NCBI GenBank assembly: GCA_025354825.1
Contig: JANXMC010000205.1
Span: forward strand, 1-45,746
DNA from: Myxococcales bacterium
Lineage (GTDB): Bacteria > Myxococcota_A > Polyangia > Polyangiales > Polyangiaceae
Direction of reading: 5' to 3'
DNA: 45,746 bases
The position numbers were made by a program, and so were the translations under genes. The notes beneath the pieces were generated by a model that was not told the origin of the DNA, searched no databases, and was given only the letters and a program-made list of their open reading frames with translations. Below, piece after piece: positions 1 to 8,384 of the stretch. The stretch's first letter is position 1. Every line of letters begins with the position of its first letter.

Positions 1-64
1 CGCAACGCTCCCTCCTCCGACGCCGGGACGCGTTCCCATCGCCGCGATTCTCGTCTTCGCCGGC

Positions 65-1159
65 ATGACGACGATCACGCAGGATCGCATTCACGACCTG
101 CGCATCTTCCTCAGCGAGTTCGCGTCGCGCGGCCGTGGCGACGCCGACAGCTTCATCGACGTCGCCGAACTTGCCATCGACCGGCCACGGCCCGCCACGC
201 CCGTCGGCGTGCAGAAGTTCTCGCTGCAAGCGGAAGCCGTCGTTCGCGGCGTGCCCTGCGCGTTCTCGACCAGCGCTCCCCTCGACCTCGCGCTCGCACG
301 CGACTTCCTCGACTTCCTCGACCGAAGCGCGCGTGCGAAAATCTTCGCCGCCTCGGGCGCCAGCTGGCTCTACTGCTACATGGTCGCTACCGACGACCAG
401 GGTTACCGCCTCTCGCGCTCGAATGTCACCTCGCTCGGCGGCATCCCGACCACCGGCCGATTCTCGCACGCAGGAATGCTTGTCTGGAGCGACGTGCCGC
501 CTTCGCTCGCCGATGGCGGCTCGCTCGCGCCGAAGACGCAGCTCGCGCTCCCGGAGGCGCTTGGAAACGGACTCGTCACGCCCGGCGTCGGACGCGCCGT
601 CTGCATCGGCTGCGCGTTCTACGGACCGCTGAGCTTCCGCTTCCCGTTCGGCGTGCGCTCCTATCGCGGCGAAGCGAACATCGTGCAGCCCGGGGGCATC
701 CCGCTCATCCTCGGTCATGCCGTGGGCGGCGAGGTCATGAGCGGTGGCGTCGGCTTCTCGTCGGTCCGTGCAGGCTGGCCCGCGGAGATGCCGCAGGGAC
801 CGCTCTCCTACGACCTTCAGATCCAGCTCACCGCGCTCAACGTGGTTGGTAGCGGCAGACAGCGAAACTTCTTCGTCTTCGAGTACCAACCCGGCGCGAC
901 GGCCGGGGACGAGCTCCGCGCGATTCACGAGACCGTCGTCCCCATCGGCATCGCGTTCTCGCAGATCCAAATGCACGCGCGAGGACTCGCTGCGGGACGC
1001 GTGCCGGCCGAGCGCGGCACGACGCGAACGGGGTTCATTGTCTTCTGCCAGACGGTCTACGGCACCGCTGCCGGCGGTGCGGGGCTCTCAACCACTCCGA
1101 CCGACCACGCGTTCGGGCTCACCGGTTACCGATGGCCCAACGGCATCGTCAAGGCATAG
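65..1159 (+). CDS. Hypothetical protein, 364 aa
   Basis: I do not recognise this protein. It starts at an ATG just inside the window and ends 44 bases before the convergent RCC1-lipoprotein gene. No signal peptide, lipobox or clear membrane segment is visible. The first 110 residues look mixed alpha/beta and the rest is glycine-, alanine- and valine-rich with many short hydrophobic strands, as in a beta-rich globular fold. The codon pattern (G/C at third positions along the full frame) supports real coding, although a 165-aa frame overlaps it on the same strand. Promoter and upstream neighbour lie outside the window. The 44-base convergent gap shows no convincing hairpin plus U-tract terminator. 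Confidence 0.75.
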   Translation: MTTITQDRIHDLRIFLSEFASRGRGDADSFIDVAELAIDRPRPATPVGVQKFSLQAEAVVRGVPCAFSTSAPLDLALARDFLDFLDRSARAKIFAASGASWLYCYMVATDDQGYRLSRSNVTSLGGIPTTGRFSHAGMLVWSDVPPSLADGGSLAPKTQLALPEALGNGLVTPGVGRAVCIGCAFYGPLSFRFPFGVRSYRGEANIVQPGGIPLILGHAVGGEVMSGGVGFSSVRAGWPAEMPQGPLSYDLQIQLTALNVVGSGRQRNFFVFEYQPGATAGDELRAIHETVVPIGIAFSQIQMHARGLAAGRVPAERGTTRTGFIVFCQTVYGTAAGGAGLSTTPTDHAFGLTGYRWPNGIVKA

Positions 1160-1203
1160 CGTCGCGGCGCCGTGGGCGTTGCGCGCCCCTTGCTGCAGCT
1201 CCT

Positions 1204-3084
1204 TCACGGCCAGGTCACGGCGACGGGGGTCGAGCGATTGGTAGTGGTTCCGTCGCCGAGCTGACCGACATTGTTCTGCCCCCAGCATCGCACCAGCCCC
1301 GTGGTGAGTCGTGCGCACGTGTGCCCCTGTCCCGTGACGATCTGAGCGACGCCTGAGAGGCCTGACACGGCCACAGGAGTTGCGCTCGTCGTGGTGGTTC
1401 CATTGCCCAGCTGACCGTTCGAGTTGTCGCCCCAACAAAGTACTGTGCCTGTCGTCGTCAACGCGCAGGCGTGTCCCGAACCAACTGCGACTTGAGCAAT
1501 CGAGCTAAGTCCGCCAACGGTGTTCGGCGCGAGGTGTTGCGAGGCTCCATCGCCGAGCGGCCCGGTGCCCCAACAGTTCACTGACCCCGAGGAATTCACC
1601 GCGCAAGCCGAGGTCGCGCCGACCGCGACCTGGACTGTTGACGGTAGCCCGCTGAGTGTCGTGGGCGCCCAGCGAGCGGTAGTCGTGCCGTCGCCGAGCT
1701 GTCCCGCGAAGTTGTCGCCCCAGCACCGGACAGCACTGGACTTGGTGCACGTGAAGTTTTGTCCGAGTTCGAGGTCCGCGAAGCCTGCGAGATTAGTGAT
1801 TGTCGTTGGTACCCACCGATCAGTCGTTGTGGCATCACCAAGTTGCCCGACGGCGTTCTTGCCCCAACACTTCACCGTGCTGTCAGAAATCCGAGCGCAG
1901 GCGTGCCGACTGCCAACCTGAAAATCCACTGCCGACGCGACCCCGGCGACGCTCGCGGGCGTGCCAACCGCGAGCGTATCGAATGCAGTGCCCCAAAACG
2001 TGACGGTTCCGTCGGCAAGGCGCGCCCCAACGGCAAAGCCTCCCACCGTGATCTGCTTCGCGTTGATTCCAGCCACCAACGTGGGGCTGAGGAATGGTCC
2101 GGTTGAAGTGCTCCCATCGCCGATTTGACCCGCGCCGTTCCATCCCCAACAAGAGACGCTTCCGTCTGAAAGACGCGCGCACGTCACATAGCTCTGAGCG
2201 TGGGTAGCTATTTCAACGACGGTCAGGCAGGCCCCGGTGCCGCATTGAAGCGGACAAGTGGTCGTGTCGGTCCACGCCGTTTCTGCCGTGTTGCAGGTCT
2301 GGACTTTCTTGCTCGAGCATCGCGTCGCGCCAGCTGTGCAGCTCGGGGCCACGCAACCCGATGCGCCGCTCGCAGCGCACAGCTCCGGCGTCGCACAAGC
2401 CTCGATGAGCGACGAGGATGCGCCGTCCGCCGAGCACTGACGAAGGTTCTTGCCGAGGCAGAAGAACGCGTTCTTGAGGCATGGGTCGCAACGCCCACCG
2501 CCGGCAGGATCGCAGTACGTTCCGCTCACGCAGGCCGTGCCGAACGGCGACGACGAGATGCCGGACGCGTCGCACTTCATCAGCTGCTGACCCGAACACG
2601 AGATGTCACCTGGCGTGCACGCCGAGCAGCGTCCGAGCGACGGGCTGCACGTCGCGGCACTTGGGCACGTCGCTACGAGATCGTAGGCCGACCCATCGCC
2701 TCGGCAGCGCTGGAGCTCGTTACCAGCGGCACCCGCGCAGATGTACGCGAGCGGCGTGCAGAATGTCGCGGTGTCGACGGGAGGGGCCGTGTCCGCCGTA
2801 TCGGCTGCGTCCGACGAATCAACCGTTCCCGAGTCGACGACGGTGCTGTCGACGCCCGTGTCGACCGGCGTCGAGTCGGCCGTGTCGGCGGCATCGGCCG
2901 CGTCGCGCGCGGAATCGAGCTTGGTGTCTGCACCGCTATCAGCAGTGGAGGTGTCCGCCGTCGCATCGCCGCTGTCCTCGCATGGCGTGTTGTCGTCGGT
3001 GCACGCAGCAGGGGCGTTGAGGTCGATGCATCCCGAGCACAGCGCAGCGAGCAGGGCCAGGGACGTCCAGATAGAGCGTGACAT
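1204..3084 (-). CDS. RCC1-repeat lipoprotein (beta-propeller), 626 aa
   Basis: Predicted surface or periplasmic lipoprotein. The ATG at 3084 gives a classic signal peptide with lipobox LCSGC (Cys19), followed by an Asp/Thr/Ser-rich linker to about residue 120. Cysteine-rich segments occupy roughly 120-290, and then at least six RCC1-type repeats run to the C-terminus, recognisable by repeated CWG.N..GQLGDGTTT motifs. RCC1 repeats usually fold into a beta-propeller used for protein binding; the ligand here is unknown. The open frame extends upstream to 3249, but that part reads through the neighbouring gene and lacks a signal peptide. The start overlaps the stop of the upstream gene by one base (TGATG), so it is translationally coupled to the FHA/kinase operon. 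Confidence 0.88.
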   Translation of the reverse strand: MSRSIWTSLALLAALCSGCIDLNAPAACTDDNTPCEDSGDATADTSTADSGADTKLDSARDAADAADTADSTPVDTGVDSTVVDSGTVDSSDAADTADTAPPVDTATFCTPLAYICAGAAGNELQRCRGDGSAYDLVATCPSAATCSPSLGRCSACTPGDISCSGQQLMKCDASGISSSPFGTACVSGTYCDPAGGGRCDPCLKNAFFCLGKNLRQCSADGASSSLIEACATPELCAASGASGCVAPSCTAGATRCSSKKVQTCNTAETAWTDTTTCPLQCGTGACLTVVEIATHAQSYVTCARLSDGSVSCWGWNGAGQIGDGSTSTGPFLSPTLVAGINAKQITVGGFAVGARLADGTVTFWGTAFDTLAVGTPASVAGVASAVDFQVGSRHACARISDSTVKCWGKNAVGQLGDATTTDRWVPTTITNLAGFADLELGQNFTCTKSSAVRCWGDNFAGQLGDGTTTARWAPTTLSGLPSTVQVAVGATSACAVNSSGSVNCWGTGPLGDGASQHLAPNTVGGLSSIAQVAVGSGHACALTTTGTVLCWGDNSNGQLGNGTTTTSATPVAVSGLSGVAQIVTGQGHTCARLTTGLVRCWGQNNVGQLGDGTTTNRSTPVAVTWP

Positions 3085-4019
3085 CAGAAGGCCCCCTCGA
3101 GCTGCAAGCCGCCAACGTTGGGAACGACGCGAACAAATGCAGCTGCTGGCGCAGCCTGCTCCTTCTTCGATGCCGTGGTGTAGAGGTAGATTGCGCCGCC
3201 AAAGCTCGCGAGCGCGAGGCCAGCACTCACCCATGAGAGGGTCTCCCAAGTTCGCACCCTGCTCTTGCCGGTGTCGTCGCAGGCAGTAGCAAGCTGCTGG
3301 AGGCAGTCGCTTCGCCGCTGGTCCATCGCCGCGACCGCAGCGATGCGTCCACCAATCGCGCCGAGGGTGAAGACCGCTCCGCCTGCGACGAGGACGTAGG
3401 CCATCGTCGGCGCCTTCTTCTCATCGTCGGGGGTTGCGACATCCAAGGCTGTCGGCATGTCGCCGAGCGTTGGCACCGTCACGGTCTTCGCATCCTTCTC
3501 GAGGCCGACCTGCACGGAGGTCTCGTAGGGCTTCTTGCCGTCCGCGGTGACGCGAAGCGTATGCGCGCCTCCGTCGACGGGGACCGCGGACGATGCAACG
3601 AAGGGCTTCCCGTCCAGCGTGACAACGCCGCTAGCCGCGTTCAGGGGCAACTTGACGGTCAGCGTCGAAAGGCGCGGCTCGATGCGGGCGATGCCCTGCG
3701 TGGCGAGGTCCACGCGATGCGCGTTTCCACTCTTCTTGGAGCTCGCCAGGCCGTCTTTGTAGTCGAGCCAGGCGCTTGCGAGCTGGCCGTTGCTCTCGTG
3801 GCAGAAGCCGAGAGCGAACAGCGTTCCCTCGGAGGTTTCGATGCGCTGCGACTGCTCGAGCTTCGGGCAGGCTTCGGCGAAGTTCTTCGCCGCCATGAGG
3901 GCCTTCGCATCGTCGAAGAGCTTCTGCGCGACCGCGTCGGAAGCGAGGGTCGCGGTGGTCACGGAGGAGACTGCAAGCGCGCTTGCGAGCGCGAGCGTGA
4001 TGAGACGGTGGCTGCGCAT
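3084..4019 (-). CDS. PEGA-like envelope protein with TPR-like N-terminus, 311 aa
   Basis: Residues 1-26 form a cleavable-looking signal peptide (LALASALAVSSVTTATLAS). The next ~90 residues are TPR-like helices with the motif KLFDDAKALMAAKNFAEAC, typical of myxobacterial proteins encoded beside Ser/Thr kinases. A beta-rich segment around 120-180 (VTLDGKPF..., HTLRVTADGKKPYE) resembles the PEGA fold. Two hydrophobic segments follow (MAYVLVAGGAVFTLGAIGG and SAGLALASFGGAIYLYTTA), so the protein is probably membrane-attached. It lies 8 bases downstream of the kinase stop and overlaps the RCC1 gene by one base. This suggests a kinase-linked envelope complex, but no function is established from sequence. 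Confidence 0.85.
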   Translation of the reverse strand: MRSHRLITLALASALAVSSVTTATLASDAVAQKLFDDAKALMAAKNFAEACPKLEQSQRIETSEGTLFALGFCHESNGQLASAWLDYKDGLASSKKSGNAHRVDLATQGIARIEPRLSTLTVKLPLNAASGVVTLDGKPFVASSAVPVDGGAHTLRVTADGKKPYETSVQVGLEKDAKTVTVPTLGDMPTALDVATPDDEKKAPTMAYVLVAGGAVFTLGAIGGRIAAVAAMDQRRSDCLQQLATACDDTGKSRVRTWETLSWVSAGLALASFGGAIYLYTTASKKEQAAPAAAFVRVVPNVGGLQLEGAF

Positions 4020-4027
4020 GGTCGTTC

Positions 4028-5680
4028 CTACTTGCGATCGTCGAAGCCACTCGGGTCGAGACCCGTCGCGGCCGAGGTCGGGGCACTTACACTCTTTGCG
4101 GGCGGAGGGCTCGCGACAGGTGGCATCGTGAGCGCAACGGGTGGCGATGATGTCTTGGCGCCGGGCTTCGTCGTTGTCGCACTCGTGGTCTTCGAGGACG
4201 GTGGCTTCACCTCGGGCGGTGCGGTCGTCCGTGAGACGGTCGGAGCCGGGATGGCGGCTGGCGCCACGGTCCCCGATGGGGCAGCCGACGGCTCGACTGC
4301 AGCGAGGGGTAGCGCTGACGTTGCCGCGCCCGGTGGTGGACTCGCCGCCGGAGGCGCGGTGGAGTTCGCGCCACTGCTGTCAAAGGTGGACGCCTTGGTG
4401 GCAGGCGCGTCGTAGCGGCGCCCGAAGAGCGTGATCCCCACGACCAGCCCGCCGGCGAGGAAGGCAGCCCCCGCGAGCAGATAAGGGTTGCGTCGACGCA
4501 CGTGCGAGACGCCTGTCGGTACGACGACTCTCGCGGGAGCGGTTGGCGGCGCAACGGAGGCTGACGCTGACGCCGCTTGCTCCGTGAGCTCCTTCGGGTC
4601 GTCGATCGTCGCATCGGCTGGCGGCATGCTTGCCGGCGCCGCTCGCACCGTCGAGCCGTCCGTCGGCCAGTGCGCAGACCTGACGGCCGTAACGTCGTTG
4701 AAGATCGCTTGAGGGTTGAGGATGGAGAGCGTGGGCGCATCGACGCTGACCGGCGCGCTGCGGTAGGTGTCGACGTACTGACGGGCGATGTTGCGGAGCG
4801 CGCTGGCGAAGTCGGTCGCGCGCTGAAGACGCTCGTGCGGCTTCTTGGCGAGCTGCGCAGCGACGAGATTCTCAAGCTCCGGGGAGAACGGCCCACCAGC
4901 GCCGATGCTCGCGAGGCGGGGCGGCGTCTCGAAGAGGTGCTGCCGAAAGAGCGCCTCGAGATCGCCCTCGAACGGAGTGCGGCCCGTGAGCATCAGGAAG
5001 AGGACCACGGCCGCGCTGTAGATGTCGGTGTACGGTCCGATGGCGGTCCCTTCCACTTGCTCGGGCGAGAGGTAGCGCGGCGTTCCGAGGATGGCGCCCT
5101 TGACCGTGAGCTGCCTGCCTGGGGCTCCGTCCTCTTCCTGGGTGAGCTTGGCGATGCCGAAGTCGAGCAGCTTCACCTTGAGCTCGCGCCCGCTGCCGAT
5201 GCGGGCCAGGATCACGTTCTGGGGCTTGAGATCACGGTGCACGACGTCGATCTTGTGGGCGGCCTCGATGCCGTCGAGCAGCTCGGCCATCATCGAGAGC
5301 GCTTCGACCACCGGCAGCGCGCCACGTCGGTCGAGCAACGCGGCGAGCGTTTCGCCTTCGAGGTACTCCATCGCGACGTACGGGAGGATGCGCATCGCAC
5401 CGCCTCCGTGCGGGTCGATGATGACGTCGGCGTGGAAGACCTTCACGATCGCGGGATGATCGAGGCGTCGGAGGATCTGGCCTTCACGCTGAAAGCGCCC
5501 GACGGCCTCGGGCGCCTGAATGCTCTCGAGCACCTTCAGGACGAGGCGGCTCCCGAGCACTGGATCGCGCACGAGGAGCGCCGTGCCGTAACCGCCCCGG
5601 CCGAGGACGCACTCGAAGGTGAAGTGCGTGTTGGGGATGAGCTCTCCAGGGCGAAGATCCTCACCGTAGTAGGAGCTCAT
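4028..5680 (-). CDS. Membrane-anchored Ser/Thr protein kinase, 550 aa
   Basis: Eukaryote-type (Hanks) kinase that transfers phosphate from ATP to Ser/Thr residues. The catalytic domain covers about residues 20-300: glycine loop GRGGYG (27-32), ATP-binding Lys49 (VLK), a probable helix-C Glu66, HRDLKPQN (148-155) with catalytic Asp150, DFG (173-175) and SPE in place of APE (205-207). All key residues are present, so it should be active. A single transmembrane segment (LLAGAAFLAGGLVVGITLFG, about 400-420) follows, then a Pro/Ala/Ser/Thr-rich C-terminus that probably lies outside the inner membrane. The gene overlaps the upstream FHA gene by four bases (ATGA), so FHA protein and kinase are made together. 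The likely partner is that FHA protein, which would read phosphothreonine. Confidence 0.95.
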   Translation of the reverse strand: MSSYYGEDLRPGELIPNTHFTFECVLGRGGYGTALLVRDPVLGSRLVLKVLESIQAPEAVGRFQREGQILRRLDHPAIVKVFHADVIIDPHGGGAMRILPYVAMEYLEGETLAALLDRRGALPVVEALSMMAELLDGIEAAHKIDVVHRDLKPQNVILARIGSGRELKVKLLDFGIAKLTQEEDGAPGRQLTVKGAILGTPRYLSPEQVEGTAIGPYTDIYSAAVVLFLMLTGRTPFEGDLEALFRQHLFETPPRLASIGAGGPFSPELENLVAAQLAKKPHERLQRATDFASALRNIARQYVDTYRSAPVSVDAPTLSILNPQAIFNDVTAVRSAHWPTDGSTVRAAPASMPPADATIDDPKELTEQAASASASVAPPTAPARVVVPTGVSHVRRRNPYLLAGAAFLAGGLVVGITLFGRRYDAPATKASTFDSSGANSTAPPAASPPPGAATSALPLAAVEPSAAPSGTVAPAAIPAPTVSRTTAPPEVKPPSSKTTSATTTKPGAKTSSPPVALTMPPVASPPPAKSVSAPTSAATGLDPSGFDDRK

Positions 5681-6147
5681 CGGGCGCTCTTCGGTTGTTC
5701 GTAGCCGAACGGGTTGTAGGCGGGGCCCGGCGGGATCTCGACGAGCTGCTGAGGATCCCGCGGAAGGCAGTCGCGGTGGTGGTGCCAGAGCGAGACATGA
5801 ACCGGGCAGAAGTCACCGCGCGCGCCGAGCCCGAACGAATTGAAAATGGCCTTGAAGCGGTGCGGCTCGTTCAAGCGAAGGCGCCCCATCATCGGCTCGC
5901 CAAAGATGAAGGTGCCGGCCTTGCTGCCGATGTCCGTGAGCACGATGACATCGCCATCGCGATCGAGGCGCGCGTGCCTCCGCGACACGAACGGCTCGTC
6001 GATGAGGATGTCGGCGCGTCGGTCGCGACCAAGATAGAGCGGAAAGTCGTTCGGCTCGAAGATGCGGTTGACGATCCAGGTGCCGACGGAGTCCCACACG
6101 CGAAGGTGCAGGACGCGCTGCGGTTCGTAAAGTGAGAGGGCTTGCAT
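5677..6147 (-). CDS. FHA-domain protein, 156 aa
   Basis: Cytosolic phosphothreonine-reader. The FHA domain covers about residues 13-110, with conserved GR (40-41), SRRHA (55-59) and DIGSKAGTF (72-80). The usual Asn of the GSxNGT motif is replaced by Ala77, which may weaken or alter phosphopeptide binding. The ATG at 6147 (MQALSLYEPQ) is chosen because the longer frame to 6324 runs back through the 58-bp palindromic repeat and has no FHA-like content. A short C-terminal tail after the FHA fold (about 110-156) is basic and proline-rich. It is the first gene of a four-gene operon and shares an ATGA overlap with the kinase. An intergenic region of 151 bases precedes it. Confidence 0.9.
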   Translation of the reverse strand: MQALSLYEPQRVLHLRVWDSVGTWIVNRIFEPNDFPLYLGRDRRADILIDEPFVSRRHARLDRDGDVIVLTDIGSKAGTFIFGEPMMGRLRLNEPHRFKAIFNSFGLGARGDFCPVHVSLWHHHRDCLPRDPQQLVEIPPGPAYNPFGYEQPKSAR

Positions 6148-6161
6148 GGCGCGGTGGGCAG

Positions 6162-6177
6162 AGCACCTCCCGTGCCT
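6162..6177 (-). promoter_or_regulatory. Candidate sigma-54 (-24/-12) promoter for the FHA/kinase operon
   Basis: On the minus strand the sequence AGGCACGGGAGGTGCT matches TGGCACGNNNNTTGCW at 10 of 12 informative positions, with the GG-N10-GC core. It points toward the FHA gene, but the predicted start of transcription would fall only about 4 bases before the ATG at 6147. That would make the message almost leaderless and lowers confidence. The neighbouring gene encodes a sigma-54-type activator. Confidence 0.25.
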
Positions 6178-6240
6178 ACGCCGAGCGACACGCAAATCAC
6201 GGGAAAGCCGCCTGCGACGCGTACGGGTTCGTGCGCGGCA

Positions 6241-6298
6241 TTCCGGGAAATTCCGGAAACTTCCGGCGCGCGCCGGAAAGGACCGGAAGAAAGCGGAA
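6241..6298. repeat. 58-bp palindrome, copy A (six half-sites, 10-bp spacing)
   Basis: Three TTCCGG half-sites start at 6241, 6251 and 6261. Three inverted CCGGAA half-sites start at 6273, 6283 and 6293 (the last reads GCGGAA). The exact dyad centre is between 6269 and 6270. The stop codon of the sigma-54 activator gene ends at 6299, directly beside the element. Copies B and C share both the half-sites and much of the spacer sequence. As RNA it would form a long hairpin, but no U-tract follows. Confidence 0.9.
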
Positions 6299-7702
6299 TC
6301 ACGCCTCGCCATCGGTCTCTCCATCGCCCTTGCGCGGCCGGACGCCTAGCTCGGTGAGCAACTCGTAGGCGCGTGACTTCTTGAGGCCGACGAGCTTGCC
6401 CGCCTCAATCGCGTTGCCCGTCTTCTTGTAAGCCTCGAGGAGTCGCGCAGCGAGCTGCTCACGCGCAGTACGGATCGCGACGGGCGCGGACGATTGGAGC
6501 GGCGCCGTAGGTTCGGGCGGCGTGCTCATGACGCGCTCGGGGCGCAGGTGCAGCTCGCTCACTTCCGGCGCTTCCGCGAGCCCCGCGGCTTCGGCCGCGA
6601 GCGTCACCTCGGTCGTAAGCATCCGCACGTTTCGCCCCGCCCACGAGCGAAGCACGCACGCTTCCACGAAGCGCGCACTCGGAGGCAGCTTGCAGCCGAC
6701 CTGATCGAGGATGAGCTGGACGAAGAACGGGATTTCTTCACGGCGACTGCGCAGCGGAGCCAGTTCGATCGGACGCTGCGCGAGGCGTGCGAGAAGGTCC
6801 GCTCGAAACGAGCCTCGCTCCACAGCGGCTTCGAGGTCGCGGAGCGTGGCCGCGCAGATGAGCACCTGCACGGCGCGTTGCGTGGTCGCGCCCACCGCCT
6901 GCACTCGGCGCGTCTCGAGCACGCGGAGCAACTTCGCCTGCACCGAGAGCTCGAGCTCGCCCACCTCGTCGAGGAAGAGCGTGCCGCCATCGGCTGCGGC
7001 GATGATGCCAGGCCGGTCCGCCGTCGCGCCGGAAAAGGCTCCCTTGCGGACGCCGAAGAGCTCGGCCTCGGCGATGGCCAGCGGGATCGCGGCGCAGTTG
7101 ACGTCGATAAACGGGCCGGCGCAGTGCGGGCCTGCGAGGTGGAACCTGCGCGCCATCGCCTCCTTGCCGGTGCCGCTCTCCCCGGAGATGAGGACGTTCA
7201 TACCGGCGCGCGCCGCGCTCTCTAGCGCGGCCTCGAGCGCCGAGGTGTCGAGTCCGCGCACGCGTCCACCTTCGATCGTGATGCTCGATCGCCGAAACCG
7301 CACGCTGTCCGGTACGAAGAGGAAGATCGAGCCGCCGACACGAAGGACGGTCGGTGCGCCCAGGCGCACGGAGCCATCGACGCGCTGCCCCTCGACGTAG
7401 GTGCTGTTGCGACTCGCGTTGTCGCGCACCGTCCAGGCTTCTCCGTCGTGCGAGACGTCGGCGTGGTGCCCCGAGACGAGCCCGTCGGCGAGCCGAACGT
7501 GGCCGTCCGCGAAGGCGAAGATACGCCCCCCGAGCTTGTCTCGTCCAAGGCGTACCGGCGCGCCAGCGCGGACGGGCACGACCTCGCAACAGGGCTTCCC
7601 AGCGGCGAAAATCAGCACAATCGCCGGGACGATGGCCTCACGTCGGCGCTCGGCCTCGAGCTTGTCTTCGAGCGTCTCGGCGCCCGTCACTGCCGTCGTC
7701 AT
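6299..7702 (-). CDS. FHA-type sigma-54-dependent transcriptional activator, 467 aa
   Basis: AAA+ enhancer-binding protein with an N-terminal FHA domain instead of a receiver (about 40-130; LGR at 52-54, SGHHADV at 78-84, SRNSTYV at 97-103). The AAA+ domain covers about 150-390: Walker A GESGTGKE (174-181), Walker [11 protein letters not shown] (241-250) and [10 protein letters not shown] as the arginine-finger region (299-308). The sigma-54 contact loop reads GAFSGA (221-226) rather than GAFTGA. A Fis-type helix-turn-helix lies near the C-terminus (about 420-455). The ATG at 7702 is chosen because the longer frame to 8335 crosses palindrome copy B and lies antisense to the response regulator gene. 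Copies A and B of the palindrome flank the gene in inverted orientation. It probably activates sigma-54 promoters in response to Ser/Thr kinase signalling, perhaps through the neighbouring kinase. Confidence 0.93.
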   Translation of the reverse strand: MTTAVTGAETLEDKLEAERRREAIVPAIVLIFAAGKPCCEVVPVRAGAPVRLGRDKLGGRIFAFADGHVRLADGLVSGHHADVSHDGEAWTVRDNASRNSTYVEGQRVDGSVRLGAPTVLRVGGSIFLFVPDSVRFRRSSITIEGGRVRGLDTSALEAALESAARAGMNVLISGESGTGKEAMARRFHLAGPHCAGPFIDVNCAAIPLAIAEAELFGVRKGAFSGATADRPGIIAAADGGTLFLDEVGELELSVQAKLLRVLETRRVQAVGATTQRAVQVLICAATLRDLEAAVERGSFRADLLARLAQRPIELAPLRSRREEIPFFVQLILDQVGCKLPPSARFVEACVLRSWAGRNVRMLTTEVTLAAEAAGLAEAPEVSELHLRPERVMSTPPEPTAPLQSSAPVAIRTAREQLAARLLEAYKKTGNAIEAGKLVGLKKSRAYELLTELGVRPRKGDGETDGEA

Positions 7703-7782
7703 GGGGGACAAGCGGGAGAATAGCCGAGGCCGTGAAACGAAGCCCGCGCTCGTCACCATGTCCCCGCGGGGTCGCTTCGGCT

Positions 7783-7840
7783 TTCCGGTTTCTTCCGGCG
7801 TTTTCCGGTGAGCGCCGGAAGACTCCGGAATTTCCCGGAA
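7783..7840. repeat. 58-bp palindrome, copy B (all six half-sites perfect)
   Basis: TTCCGG occurs at 7783, 7793 and 7803, and CCGGAA at 7815, 7825 and 7835, an exact dyad with 10-bp periodicity. Its reverse complement aligns with copy A including spacers (for example ATTCCGGGAAATTCCGGA is shared). It sits in the 234-bp gap between the divergent sigma-54 activator gene (start 7702) and response regulator gene (start 7937). Confidence 0.92.
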
Positions 7841-7936
7841 TCGCGGTGAGGTCGAGCTGCGAGCGATCTTCAAAATCTGCACGATTTCGCGTGCTGCGGA
7901 GCCGGCACGGCCGTTGCTGATGGCCTCGTCACTCCG

Positions 7937-8311
7937 ATGACTCCGACCGTGACCCCCGAGCCGCTGCGCATCCTCGTCGTCGACGACAGCGAGGCTACGC
8001 GCTCCAGCTTCGCCCGACTTCTTCGATCGAGGCAGCTCAGCGCCGCGACGGCACCGCACGCGACCGCCGCACTCACGCTGCTCCGTCAGGAAGCGTTCGG
8101 CGTGGTGATCGCTGACCACCACATGAGACCTGGCCCCGATGGGCTCTGGCTCCTCACGCAGGTCGCCGAGTACTCGCCGAACACACGTCGCTTTCTCATG
8201 AGCAGCGAGCGGCCTCCCGCGTTCGCGACGTGTCAGCACGCGGACATCGTCGAGGCCTTCTTCCAAAAACCGATCTCGATCGACGAGGTGCTTCTCCACC
8301 TCGCGCACTGA
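7937..8311 (+). CDS. Receiver-only response regulator, 124 aa
   Basis: Single CheY-like receiver domain without an output domain. Acidic pair Asp16-Asp17, phospho-acceptor Asp60 (VVIADHH), Ser89/Ser90 and Lys111 (FFQKP) are all in place, so it should be phosphorylatable. Output must come through protein contact, perhaps with the adjacent sigma-54 activator, which lacks a receiver of its own; this is inference from position. It is divergent from that gene, with palindrome copy B between them. The ATG at 7937 begins nine residues before the first strand of the receiver fold. Only 73 bases separate its stop from the next gene's start. Confidence 0.92.
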   Translation: MTPTVTPEPLRILVVDDSEATRSSFARLLRSRQLSAATAPHATAALTLLRQEAFGVVIADHHMRPGPDGLWLLTQVAEYSPNTRRFLMSSERPPAFATCQHADIVEAFFQKPISIDEVLLHLAH

Positions 8312-8384
8312 CGCTCTTTCCTCGTTTCCATCCACTCAAGCCGCATCGCGCCTCGCATCGAGGTGCGCGCGTGGAGGCTTTGTC

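Noticed and set aside
7703..8335. N-terminal extension of the sigma-54 activator by 211 codons.
   Set aside because: The extension crosses palindrome copy B and lies antisense to a clear receiver gene; the protein is complete from 7702.
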